Source: Hirsutella rhossiliensis (lineage: Eukaryota; Ascomycota; Sordariomycetes; Hypocreales; Ophiocordycipitaceae). Taken from it: 64,000 nucleotides of DNA. Shown in pieces: positions 1-10,303 of the stretch (the stretch's first letter is position 1; each line of letters opens with the position of its first letter). A program made the position numbers and the translations under genes. Location: contig NW_025408667.1 in NCBI RefSeq assembly GCF_020360975.1, forward strand, positions 2,108,001 to 2,172,000, given 5' to 3'. A model generated the notes under the pieces. It saw only the letters and a list, made by a program, of their open reading frames with translations. It ran no database searches and was not told where the DNA came from.

Positions 1-118
1 CGACGACAAGAGCTCCAGGCTCTACCAACTTGAACACACTCGGACGTCTCCCGCATGCACAGTGCCTGGCACAGCGACATCTCGAAAAGCTGCACCCCTT
101 TGCACGCACACGACCAAG

Positions 119-862
119 ATGGACTCGGCTCGAGGGCCGGCATCGCACTACGGGGCCTCTGGGAAGCAGACGTCGCACCACGACTCCCCCGAGCAGCTGC
201 TCGACGTCTTCAAGGCGGCCGCCCTTTCCGTCACCAAACTGTACAAGACTTCAGCGTTGGCCGAGTCGAGGTCGCGAGCCGAGGGCTACCAGGAGTGCCT
301 GGAGAACCTGCTCATCTTCTTGGACAGGGAAAACCTCGGGCTGCGCGATGGCGAAGGGTGGAAAGTGAGGGCTTGGGCGACGGAGCGCCTGGATGGACGT
401 GAAGCGGCACTTCAAGCCACCACCGAGAGCGAAGATGAAGTCGACCGCACGGACCGGCCAACCTCGCCAGAGGCTGCACGGACGAGCACAGAACCTCAGG
501 CGTCTACACAGCGACCGACTGGGCCAACGTCATCCCCAAACGTCGTTGCCGTCAGCGTCCCCGACGAGCCCGCCCGCATAGTGGTGCCATCGCAAGACAC
601 GTTTACTTTTCAATCATCACATGCGTATCCCAACATTGCGACTCTCGATCTGTCCGACTCGCGACACGACGGCTCGTCGCTGCAACCGTCCCGGAGCTCC
701 AAGGGCCGCCACGGCGGTACAAAACCCAACTCCAGGACACAGGGCCATCTGGGCAGGGGAGCCGGAGCTAAGCGCAGATGGGACTTTGACGACTTTTTCG
801 GCGGCTGTTTGAACGGCAAGGACCCTTTTGGCAACGGCGGCAAACGGAGCCGGCACACGTGA
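119..862 (+). CDS. TAPR1/HAPSTR1-like (DUF4588-type) protein
   Basis: Uninterrupted frame of 247 codons. The ATG at 119 is chosen because it has a good context (caagATGg); the frame stays open upstream only through a GTG. The N-terminal part (about residues 15-75) is a helical segment with an ECLENLLIFLDRE core followed by a GWKVRAWATERL motif. This resembles the TAPR1-like/DUF4588 family, whose animal member HAPSTR1 (C16orf72) works in stress signalling with a HECT ubiquitin ligase. The middle is low-complexity and rich in Ser, Thr and Pro. The C-terminus ends in a basic KRRWDFDDFFGG tail that may act as a nuclear localisation signal. Family assignment is from memory and moderate; the role in this fungus is unknown. 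It converges on the proton-channel gene downstream. Confidence 0.6.
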   Translation: MDSARGPASHYGASGKQTSHHDSPEQLLDVFKAAALSVTKLYKTSALAESRSRAEGYQECLENLLIFLDRENLGLRDGEGWKVRAWATERLDGREAALQATTESEDEVDRTDRPTSPEAARTSTEPQASTQRPTGPTSSPNVVAVSVPDEPARIVVPSQDTFTFQSSHAYPNIATLDLSDSRHDGSSLQPSRSSKGRHGGTKPNSRTQGHLGRGAGAKRRWDFDDFFGGCLNGKDPFGNGGKRSRHT

Positions 863-1299
863 CGAGAGGGATTATGTCTCAATCGATGACGAGGGAAATG
901 CTGCATCGGCGCGTTCGTATTGGTAGACTGGGTGGGATAGAAGGCAACATGAAGCATGATATGGGGCGAGCATAGAGCATGGAGTGGCGTTTGGAGAACC
1001 TGGCGGTCTGCATTTAGGTGTGAACTGGGCGAGGAAGTTTCCAAATCATGATACATGTCGGCGTGTCGCGACGTTGGGTAGGATAGGAATCTTGCCGAAT
1101 TTATCCCTTTATTTTCTCTTGTTGCCTTGGCCAGTCGTGACTGTCGGGACTCTTTTGCTTGATATGTCTGTTGGACCATGGGATCCCTCGCGTGGGTAGG
1201 TCTACGTGAGTGCATCGTGGGCGACTGAGGCAAAGGATTGATTATGTGCTACGTGGTGGCATATGTGCGTACGTATATATACAAGTTGGCGACACCCTC
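863..1299. other. Convergent intergenic region
   Basis: This 437-bp stretch lies between two convergent genes and should hold both 3' UTRs and poly(A) sites. Frames crossing it on either strand lack family motifs and overlap the real genes. No repeat or RNA gene was seen. Confidence 0.5.
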
Positions 1300-2042
1300 T
1301 CATTCATGGCCGGAATGGTCCACCGAGTCCAGCCCCAGCTGTGAGCGAAGATGCTTGTTCTCAATCTCGAGCTCGTCCAGGTGGTGCTCCAAGAGCTCCA
1401 TGCGCTCGGTGGCGCCGACGACGACCTCTTCGGATATCTTGGCAAGACGCCACAAGCGGAGGACAACGACGAGGGAGCCGATGGACTCTGCGAGGCCGCG
1501 GAAGCCGACGTCGATGACGAAGCTCAGGACGATGACGGCGGCGTCGAAGACGTGGAACCAATCGGAGAAATAGGTCCTTGTACACGCAGCAGAGTCAGCG
1601 ATGCAAGCGTCGGGCTGTGCCGGAGCAAAGGCGGATCAGACCTGAAGCCGTAAGCGAAGACGCAGGCGGCCAGCTCGAGCATAAACAGGCAGCTGATGAT
1701 CAGCGCGGCGGTCTCGAGGGCCGAGGTAACGGCCTGGACCCAGGGTTCGTGGTCCTGGCGCATCTCGCAGGCGATGAGGCGGATGAAGACATTGGCGAGC
1801 AGGGCGGCGGCGTCGAGGGCGACGACGGCCATGACGGCAAAGTGCTTCTTGCGCGAGTCGAGCAGGCGGCGGCCCGTCTTGCGCAGGCGGGCGACATGGC
1901 GGCGGACGGCGGCGGCGCGGGAGGCGTCCGGGCCCGGGTCCGAGGGCGGGTGTTGGGGAGACGGGGCGGCGGAGGGGTGGTGGTGCGAGGCCGAGGAGGG
2001 GAGGAGAGGAGCGGAGGCGCCGTGGTCGGGCATCACGGGCAT
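1300..2042 (-). CDS. Voltage-gated proton channel Hv1
   Basis: Two exons (2042-1642 and 1576-1300) are separated by a 65-nt GT-AG intron with a GCTGAC branch site; the product is 225 aa. It is a stand-alone voltage-sensor domain. S1 (about 67-92) carries the selectivity Asp77 within VALDAAA. S2 carries the FMLE charge-transfer motif (Glu123). S3 carries Asp145 in FDAAVIV. S4 reads R174-L-W-R177-L-A-K180, the Hv1 RxWRxxR signature with Lys as third charge. A C-terminal coiled coil (about 190-214) would give the dimer typical of Hv1. The family conducts protons outward across the plasma membrane upon depolarisation. The N-terminus is Pro/Ser/His-rich and cytosolic. The start is the first ATG at 2042; the frame extends 3 nt further only through GTG. 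Confidence 0.93.
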
Positions 2043-3997
2043 CACGGCGGCATGTCCAGAGGGTGGAGGCTGGGGCGACTGGGATGCGGCTGTTGTCGAT
2101 GTAGGGTCATTCGAGTATCAGGCATTCATCCGTATCATCGACGGGCAGCGGTCTGATCGTCCCGTCGTCTGGCACCATGAATTGATGATGGAGGCAATTA
2201 CTGGAGAGAGAAGGTGAGGGCGGCGTGTTGGACGGTTCGTCGACATCCCCACACTGACGCACCCGCCCCCGCATTTTCCCTAGACCAGTCCTTGGGACCC
2301 GGATCCTTGGCGAGCCTGAGCGCTGCTTAATTCTGAAACCCGGCCCTGCTCCCCTGCCGGTGAAGGACGGACGTCCTCAAGGCCCTGGGGTCAGTGCATT
2401 GGTGTGTGTTGTGGGCGTTCGTCGATGGTTGGAGTGAGGCACGTGTGGTGTTGTGTTTAGACTCTTGGAGTTGCCAGGCATGGGATCGTTGATTGCATTG
2501 AATGCGTGTGTAGTAGTATTCGTTTGGAGTAGAATAGAATTGCGACTGCACGCGCATGCACAAGGGAGAGATCCGTGGACGGCGCGGCCCGTCGTGGCAT
2601 CTCCTCGCTCCGCGACACAGCAACCTCGAGAAACACGACCTCGCCAGAAGTCGCCCAATTATAACCCGCTGCTCGCGTCGACGGCCCAGTGGCCCCAAAC
2701 GCCCCCAGCCAGTCGCTCCATCTCCGGACGAGCCCTTTCTTTTCCGCCATTGGCGCCGAGGCAAGACGTCTCGACAACCAGGGGCTCTGATGACGAGACG
2801 GGTTCGCTTCTGCTGCCCATTGGCCGGCGCCCAGCTCGACTTGGATGTGCATGCAAAAGCACACACACACGCACCCGAAGAGGCAAAGCCGGCGTCGTCT
2901 GGCCGTGGCTGAGAAAACAGCGAGCAAAAGAGGTCGATTTGCCACGCTAACTGTAAAACTGCGGCTTTCATCTTTGTCCGTGTGTCTCGGCAGGCGCCCC
3001 TTTCTGCTTATCTTCCTTCTTTCGGCCCCCATGGCCCTAACAAATCTGCGTGCCGCTGGCCTCTCAGGGGGGAAAAGACGATGAACCGCCTCCCGGCTCT
3101 CTCACCTTCCGTCCCCCCCGGCCCGCCCCGATTTCCCCGTCGTACCAGTCCGATTCCCTCCCCGTCCCATCGTCCACCCCCTTGTCTGCCTGCAGCCATG
3201 TGGCAGCGAAAGAGAAAGAGAACCAGAATAGCTCTGTCATCGGACAGGGCTGACTCGTCTCTCCGGTTGGCCAGCCGCGTGTGCGAGGCGGCAGCTGGAA
3301 GCTCCTATTCTCCCGCCCCCCTCCAGCTTTGAGCTTGCCACGGGCCTGTGCTGCCCGAAAGTTGCGTCGGCGTATACCGTCGACTCGCTCGACTTGCTCC
3401 CATGGTGCTCGCTCTCGCTCGGCCTTTGTGTTACCATCTCACGCCGGCCCTACCGGCGAGCTCGTGGCCTTGCAACCCTTGAACCTACCACAGCCAGCCA
3501 AGCCCGCCAAGCTAGCCACGCCGACGAGCCCCTGGGCCCGTTGGCTTTGCCTCTTGGCCGTTCCCCCCATTGACTCGATCCGTCATGTCCCCCGGCACCG
3601 CCGTTTCCTTTTCGGAAGGGGGGATAATCATGGTACATGGCACCTACAGGTGTCATAGGGCAGCCTGGCTGGCTGTATGTACGGGGTGCGGCTCGACTGG
3701 GGCCGGCCCCCCGAGCACGCCGTGAGCTGGACCGCCTCTTCTCTCGGATATGTGATGCGCCCATGTATGTATGTAGATTACCCAGCACTGCCGCTTGTCG
3801 TCTCGCCTTCTTTGCTCCGGTGAGAAAAGGGCCTTGCTTTTCATCAGGAGACGCTGCGACCCCTTGGACCCAAGAGGCTGCCTATATCTGGGGGGAAGCG
3901 CGCTCTCTTCCTCCTCCTTGCCTTCTCGCCCATGGTCTTGATGCTAGTCTCCTCCCTCACGCTCCTTTGAGACTCGGTAGCCTTCCATTGCGTCCTC
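2043..3997. promoter_or_regulatory. Divergent promoter region, about 2 kb
   Basis: This region lies between the divergent proton-channel gene and the orphan gene starting at 3998. It is rich in C/T tracts and short CA runs (for example around 2865-2880), typical of fungal promoters and 5' UTRs. Many overlapping frames exist, but none shows domains, splice signals or biased codon use, so no gene is called. Confidence 0.45.
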
Positions 3998-5179
3998 ATG
4001 ACAGCATCAACACTCTCTGCCGTCGGGCTCTCACTGGAAGCGGCCATCATGGACGGATGTAAGTGCGCCCCCTTTGCTCTCTACACCGTTCCCTGCCTCT
4101 CCCACGCCGCTCCCCTAGGCTCCCATCACAACGGAACCTCGCCGGTTACACCAACGATCCCAGCTCGCACACGTCAGAGGCGCAGGGGAGAACAAGGTGT
4201 CCGTCTACCCCTGGCGTCGTGGGAGGGCGACGCAAAAGAGCGTGCCCTTTGTACTCCCTAAAGGAAAAAAAAAGTTTTCTGGTTGGTGGAATCACAGCAT
4301 GCTTCCAGCTGACATTCCATCGAATCGCAGTAAACGATTGTCGCACAGCCAGAGTGGCCGAGTTACTGGCCGACTTCCGAACCCTGCAGTACTACATCGC
4401 CGCGGCGCCGGCCGAGCCCGACAACGTCGAAGACTACTATACCGAGGGCTGGGCCGCGCTGCGGCAGTGCGCCGTCGACGGCCATCACATCCTCGAGTGC
4501 GCTGCCGACACGAGAGTGCCCGTGGCCCAGGGCGGAGCGCAGGAGCAGACCAAGGCAGAGTTGAAGCAGTGCGTGTCTCTCTCCTCTGTTCTACCATCCC
4601 ATTGAAGCTACTCAAGCACATATATAAAGCGGCCCAGAATGAAAGAGGGCCGCTGGAGCAATGTGACTGAGATTGGGCCGCCTGCCTGTTCGGAGGAGCT
4701 GTGCCAGGCATCCTCAATGCGCGCAAGACTGACCGAGATGCCCCCTGTCTGCCGAGTGAGCGAGAGCAGGGTTCTTCTAGACGCCTTTTCCCGACGTCAC
4801 GAGGGTCAAAAGATATATCTGCGTCAAGGCGCCGCCCAACGCTGGATCGAGTCTCGCAACAACATGCTGCAGGGCCAGCGTCCATTCCCGGCCGCCGAGC
4901 CTCACCTACGGGCCTGCGACAACCAGCTTCGCGTGGTGAGTGAGTCGGGGGGAAAGTCCATGATGACGGTGTCGCTCCAAGACGCGGGGCAACGTTTCAA
5001 GAGAGACGTCAGGGCTGACTTGAGTCCCTGCAACGCAACAGGAACTTGTTTCCATCACCGACGAGTTCGTTTATGCCGAGCTTGCCACGTCTGATCAGAT
5101 GCTCGGCCGCTGGACCACCGAGGACCCCAGCCTGAGGAGCGTGCGGCGCTGGCTGCAGGCTCGACAGCCTCGAGGATGA
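3998..5179 (+). CDS. Orphan four-exon helical protein
   Basis: The model is 3998-4058, 4331-4568, 4770-4935 and 5042-5179 (603 nt, 200 aa). All three introns are GT-AG, each has a CTGAC branch sequence, and the joins stay in phase. The first two introns are long (272 and 201 nt). The N-terminal helix leads into LNDCRTARVAELLADF, then a YYIAAAPAEPDN segment, a central SRRHEGQKIYLRQG stretch and a C-terminal RSVRRWLQARQPRG tail. The predicted fold is all-helical with no membrane segment or signal peptide. No family is recognised. The splice logic and clean reading support a real gene; the exact acceptors of introns 1 and 2 are the weakest points. Confidence 0.62.
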
Positions 5180-5530
5180 CGACTCCCTTTCTTTGCCGAT
5201 GAGAGGCCCCAGTAGGCGGGTACTACATGGACCATGTCGGGAAATGAGAGTGCGAGGGCGGCTGGAGACGATGAGACGGGCGTGTTGGACTAGAGAGGGG
5301 GGAGAGCATGTTTAGGCGCTGGAACGCCTTTTAAGCTGCTTCCCAGGTTGCATGATAGAGTATACGAGTGTTATTCGTGTATATATAGGGATCAGCATGG
5401 CTTACACAAAAAAACGGGCGGCGGAAGGGGGACTGGAAGAATTGGCTCTCTTGGGGTTTCTATTGCAAGGGAGCGGCCAGCGGCCAGCGGAATAGACAAA
5501 AACATGAATCTATAGACAAAAGGGTTCCTC
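5180..5530. other. Convergent intergenic region
   Basis: This 351-bp spacer lies between convergent genes. It includes an A-rich tract near 5408-5416. It probably contains both polyadenylation sites. No gene is seen. Confidence 0.45.
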
Positions 5531-6103
5531 TCAGGTCTTGCTATGGACACACAAGGCAATGCCGGCGAGCGACAGAGCCATGCCGAGACCGGTATCTGCA
5601 GGCCCGGTCAGCAACCCAAGAGCGGTCCTCGAGACGGGTAGACTGACCTTTACTGATGACCTTGCCCTCGACGTACCATTCGCCGAGGATGGTGAAGAGA
5701 AAGGCAAGCGTGTTGACAATGGGCACCGTCAAGCTCAGCTCTGCAAGAGGGATTAGACAAGTCAAGGGCACGAGGCGAAAGGGGGAAACGCACCGGCCTG
5801 GCCAATGAGGAGAAAGAACCAGACGCTGCCGGTGAGGTTGATCAAGAGCGGGACGGCGTAGCGCGGGTTGCGGACAAGGTCGACGACGGCGAAAAAGGCG
5901 GCGAGCAGGCGGGCGCGCACGGGCGAGTCGCGCACGGCGGGCGAGTCGAGCAGCGCGTGGGCCGGCGGGCGGTGGGAGCGCGCGGCGCGGCGGATAAAGG
6001 GCGTGGTGAGGCCCCAGGCGAGGCTGACGAGGACGAAGGAGACGACGTAGTTGATGAGCGGCGGGCGAGGACTGGCGTCGGGGGCTGAGGCGGCGACGGC
6101 CAT
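5531..6103 (-). CDS. TMEM234-like small transporter-fold membrane protein
   Basis: Three exons (6103-5794, 5740-5648, 5595-5531) with introns of 53 and 52 nt give 155 aa. The layout is four hydrophobic segments: TM1 around NYVVSFVLVSLAWGLTTPF, TM2 after YAVPLLINLTGSVWFFLLIG, TM3 in TVPIVNTLAFLFTILGEW and TM4 in MALSLAGIALCV. The pattern of an NLTGS turn and a PIVNTLAF(L)FT segment is that of TMEM234, a half-size EamA/DMT-related family of unknown transport activity. The loop between TM1 and TM2 is Arg/Ala-rich. The ATG at 6103 has context gccATGg. The family call rests on motif pattern and length; substrate unknown. Confidence 0.82.
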
Positions 6104-7562
6104 GGCTGCTGCCGATGCTGCCGTGATGGCGCGGGGTGCACTCCCTGGGCGTGCTCGCCTTCCCCTTTACTATCTTACGTGCAGTAGATCGGGGCTCCGC
6201 TGGCTACTCGATGCCCGTCGAGTCTGGGAGTCGAGGTGGATGGGCAGCGTGGGCAAGGGGGGGTCAGAGTGGAGGGAGGTGGTGGTGATGATGGGTCTTG
6301 GAGGTTGTGGCCGCAGCAGGAAGGGGAGTCGTCGTGTGCGCCTTGTAGGTACTCGGTACCTGAGCTGTCATCACCTCCGGGCCCTGCAGGGCACCACAGT
6401 GACAGGGGCCAGGGGGTAGCCGAGACAAGCTCCCGCTATCCCCACCCTGCGAAAAGGAACCCGGGCGATGGATTGCCTCACGACGCGAGGATACCAAGAT
6501 ACGAACAAGATTCGGCTTTTCTTGATTCTTCTCGGAGAAAAGGAGACGGAAAGTACCTACCTACTTTACATTGCTTACGAGATCACACCCGTTCGCGCAA
6601 GAGGCATTCGTCCACGCATGCACCGAACCCACGGCCCGGGAGGGAGCCCGTCCGACTTCCCTCTCTCCATCTCCACATCTTCACATGCAGCCTGCAAGGG
6701 GACGCCCACGAAGCGAAGCATCTTACAAAACAAACAAAGCGCTGATACTCCCTGCCTGCAGACAACCGGCATCCAGGCCGTCCCGTCCACGAGCCGAACC
6801 CGCGCCTCGGCCCCCTGTCCAGCTGGATCTCGCAGGAGCGATCCACGCCCGCCGTTGCATCCCGGTTCGTCATCCAAAGCCCGTGGCGGCGCCGCAGCAC
6901 GAGGCTGAGGCTGCAGGTTGGACAAAAGCAGTGCAGAGTCGGGCTCGGGGATTGCGACGCCGTGGAACCATGCCCATTGGCTCCCCGGGTTTGCTGACGT
7001 GCATCCAATGGCTGTGCGTCCCGACAGCTGGGCCCATTTCTCATTCAACCACGTCCTCTTTCATTGGCCTGTCGAATCCGACTTCAGCTTGACATGTGCC
7101 CGTTGAGTCGGCTCACTTCTCCTGATCCAAACTCTTGTAGCTGCCCTCCTATCGTGATGCCTCGACGCCCCGTACAGCCAGCCTGGTAGGGCCGAGTGGT
7201 GGCAAGGGATCCGCGGTGACATTCAAATTTCAATCGCCACAGCCGGTATTGGCTACATTTCCCTTGCAGATACGCCTCGTCCCGCGCTCTCGGTCACCCC
7301 TGCTTTTCAATCCCTCCGCGGCTTTCTCGCCAATTGGGCTTCCCGTCTGCTTTCAAGTTATCACCTCCGTAAAGAGGTCCCGTTATGCGCCAGTGATATG
7401 GTCAGGGCTCCAGACACCCGCCTGCTTTCGGCGGCTTGCAACCCAAAGAAAAGAAGAAAGAATAAATGTCTGTCCCAGCTCACCGATAAACGCCGCGCCA
7501 TAACTCGATTCCAACTCCTTCGTTGCCCCCTTTGGCCCACGCTGCCCTGGGTCGCACTGCAT
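6104..7562. promoter_or_regulatory. Promoter of the TMEM234-like gene and 3' flank of LST8
   Basis: About 1.46 kb between two minus-strand genes. The segment just upstream of 6103 is G/A-rich on the plus strand (C/T-rich on the coding strand), as expected for a fungal promoter and 5' UTR. A CCAAT-type motif (ATTGG) occurs near 7062. Several frames of 120-170 codons cross the region on both strands, without motifs or consistent splicing. Confidence 0.4.
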
Positions 7563-8688
7563 CTATCGTGTCTCCGAATAGTCGTTGAGTGCCACGCATA
7601 CTGCCCCTCTGTGGTGGCCGTTGTACTGCCGGATAATCTGCTGGCTGTGGACCTCCCACAGTCGTGCGTAGTGATCCGAGCAGGCCGTCACCAGGTACGC
7701 CGAGTCGGCGCTAAAGGCACAGTCCCATACCCATCTCTGGTGGCCCGTCAGGGTCGCCTCTAGCAGAAAAGGTTTCGGCTCGGCTTCGGCGTCGCCCCGC
7801 GGCTTGGCGTCCTTGACCTCCCAGATCTTGGCCGTGTGGTCTGCGCTGCACGTCGCCAGCTTCTTGACGTCTGGGGACAGGAGGATCCGCGTAATGTACT
7901 CCTTGTGAGCGCTGAAATGCGTTACAGGAAGGAGCTCGGTCCGATCGTAAGTCTGTCGAAGGAGCCACACAAACACGTTCCCCTGAGCAGCGTCAGCAAA
8001 TAACGCCAAGTTACCTGGGGTCGGCCTGACGCACAAGTGTATTTGCGGCACAAAGCAGCGTCCCGTCGCTCGCCACCGTCACGCTCGACACGGGCACATC
8101 CTCTTCCGGGATGAGCTCGTGAGCGCACATGTTTTCCGCCAGGTCCCAGATCCTCACGCTCCCCGACCGGTCGCAGCTGATAATCTCGCCTTGATTGGGA
8201 TGGATGACAACGTCGTTGGCGGGGCAGCCATGGTTGTAGCTTCGCTGTATCGAGCCCGTCCGAGTTTCCCAGATCTTGACCGTCCCGTCCTCAGAGCTCG
8301 TCACCATCCATTTGCCCTCGCAGTGAAAAGCGACGCCCGTGATATTGCCCGTATGGCCCTCAAACGTCAGGAGCGGGTTCGGATTCGTCGACTTGATATC
8401 GTAGAGCTTGACGGTGTGATGGCCCGCCGCGGCGAGGAACCGCTTGTCTGGTGAGATACACAGGCGGTTGACTTGCGAGTCTGGGTGCTGGATCGTGCGC
8501 GAACAGATTCCCGAGAGGGCCTCCCAAAACCTAGCAGTTGCGGCGTCAGCACATGCGCCAGGGCTTGCGCGGCGATCGACTGCGAAGCGCACCTAATCGT
8601 GTGGTCGTATCCGGCTATCATCGTTGTTAGCTAACGCGGTGCGGCAGGCTAGAGAAGCTGAATTACCGGTGCAGAGAATGACGGACAT
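7563..8688 (-). CDS. LST8: TOR-complex WD40 subunit Lst8
   Basis: Four exons (8688-8667, 8614-8593, 8530-8035, 7982-7563) encode 319 aa. The first two exons are only 22 nt each. Spliced, the start reads MSVILCTAGYDHTIRFWEAL and continues through seven WD40 repeats (for example VKLYDIKS, VKIWETRT, VRIWDLAE, AKIWEVKD, ARLWEVHS). The order, the QHPDSQVNRLCISPDKRFLAAAG-type second blade and the C-terminal HHRGAVCVALND segment are those of Lst8/mLST8/Pop3. The protein binds the Tor kinase domain in TORC1 and TORC2. The last intron (8034-7983) has a GCTGAC branch site and joins NTL to GNVFVW. Length matches the family. Confidence 0.95.
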
Positions 8689-9466
8689 GGCGATGGTTTC
8701 GCCAGCTGAGTGGCTTGAAGCCGCTCGCGATTGGGGTCCTGAGGAGCGCTCGTCGTTCCGATGCCTTGGCGAGCCCTGTTTGCTGCGTCCTGGCAATCGG
8801 GGCCGCTAGATTAAAGATACAGGCGGGCTGAAGAGAGTTTAGTTGCGCTTTGCTGACGCGCCCCGCTTAGCCGGGGCTAGCATGCATCAATCGGGGTGGA
8901 GGGTTTGCAGACCCGCCCCGCTACTCTTCCTCTTAAGATATCAAACAGGCCGCTGACATTGACCTGCCCTGAATACTCCTCCCTTTTTCGGAAGAGCCAA
9001 CGGTGGCAAAAGAATTATTCTATTCTGCGTGGCTTGCAATTGACATCTTTATGAAAGGCTATTGCTTAACAAAGCTGGGTCATTATCCTTGACTTTGCGT
9101 AATCTGTCACGCCGGCTTCGGCTTCGACTTCATCCAGGACAGAGCGTTGGGGCAGAAATGTGGTTGGATCTTCGAGTCTACTACTAACAGTGAGGAGATA
9201 AAGCGTTTGGACATTCCGATCTGATCATAAAGCAGCCCTATCTAGGTCCTAGACACGGTAGAACGAGAGACGACATCAACTCTCCTAACAAAACGGCTGC
9301 ATTCCTTATGAACACACGTGTCGTAGCTTGGTGATTTGTCCGTCAAATACTGGCTTAATCCACCGTCCACTCGTTTCAAGTCGTCAGTTATATCCTTCAT
9401 ACGAACCAGCGAGCCTCCGTTGGGGATTCCAAGCAGCCTACCTCGACGACTTCAACCTGCCTCACC
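8689..9466. promoter_or_regulatory. Divergent promoter between LST8 and the secreted protein gene
   Basis: This 778-bp stretch drives LST8 leftward and the Cys-rich gene rightward. It is locally more AT-rich than the flanking genes (about 8930-9310). No repeats or further open frames of interest. Confidence 0.45.
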
Positions 9467-9922
9467 ATGATGCTCAGCATCGTCTTCAGCAGCACCGCTC
9501 CCCTGCCACTCGGCCTCGCCGCCAGCTTGGGCGGCTGGCTATTCCCTGTCCAGCAGTTCCTGTGGTCTCAACGTTGCCCCATGCCCATATCACACGCACT
9601 GTGTCCCAACGACCTCAAGTGCCTCGACCTCAGCGTCTGCACTGGTGTCTGCGAGCCCAAGTCCAGGTTCCTCTCGTGCGGCAGTCGCAGGCCGATCCCG
9701 CAGCGGTGCGATGACTATTCTCGATGCATCGACGATCCTCGGTTTCCCCACACGTGTGGCTTGGCCTGCGAAATTCCGGGAATCTGCGTCTCGAAACAGA
9801 CGCCGAAGTGTGGCAGTACTCAAGACCGCCCATGCCCGCGCGGGCTTCGCTGCTACGATATGCCATGCGAAGAGTCCGCTCTTCAACCGGACGGTGACTA
9901 CTGCGTCGGAATCTGTTTGTAA
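9467..9922 (+). CDS. Small secreted cysteine-rich protein (effector-like)
   Basis: Single-exon frame of 151 aa from the ATG at 9467 (a second ATG is directly adjacent). The first 23 or so residues form a modest hydrophobic leader (VFSSTAPLPLGLAASLGG) compatible with a signal peptide. The rest contains 17 cysteines in about 115 residues. They fall into three loosely repeated modules: one around KCLDLSVCTGVCEP, one around CGLACEIPGIC, and one around CPRGLRCYDMPC ending in DYCVGIC. The repeated C-P-x-G-L-x-C-x-D type spacing suggests internal duplication of a disulfide-bonded unit. No enzyme motif. Similar size and Cys content are typical of fungal apoplastic effectors or antimicrobial proteins, but the function is unknown. 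The odd Cys number leaves one thiol free or for dimerisation. Confidence 0.72.
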   Translation: MMLSIVFSSTAPLPLGLAASLGGWLFPVQQFLWSQRCPMPISHALCPNDLKCLDLSVCTGVCEPKSRFLSCGSRRPIPQRCDDYSRCIDDPRFPHTCGLACEIPGICVSKQTPKCGSTQDRPCPRGLRCYDMPCEESALQPDGDYCVGICL

Positions 9923-10303
9923 TGAGAGAACGGACATCAACGAAGTCGTGTAAGCTCGGATCTCCACGTACGTCAGAACTCCCAATGGAAGCCTCGCGTC
10001 TCAGCCGCAGCCCTAGATGGGCAAGCGTAAATGCCACTTACATCAAATCAACAATAAGCGTCGAGGGAGAGAGGAAACGGAAAGAGGCAAGAATGTGAAT
10101 CTATGCCACGTGTGTTCTGGCTAATGAAACATGGCCGTGTCTAGCAGGGCGTAGCGTCCCGTTCGGTTGGTTCGTTCTCAAGATCGGCTCATCGTCGATG
10201 AGGACAACAGATGACACTGGTTCCACACACCCGACTGTCTTGCTTGCGACAGTTGCTTGTCGATTCCCCGACTCACATCGGTAAAGCGTACCCAAGCACC
10301 CCC
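9923..10303. other. Convergent intergenic region
   Basis: 381 bp between convergent genes. Holds the 3' ends of the secreted-protein and proteasome genes. No other feature seen. Confidence 0.4.

Noticed and set aside
610..1233. 207-codon minus-strand frame
   Set aside because: It overlaps the TAPR1-like gene and lacks any motif or plausible start context.
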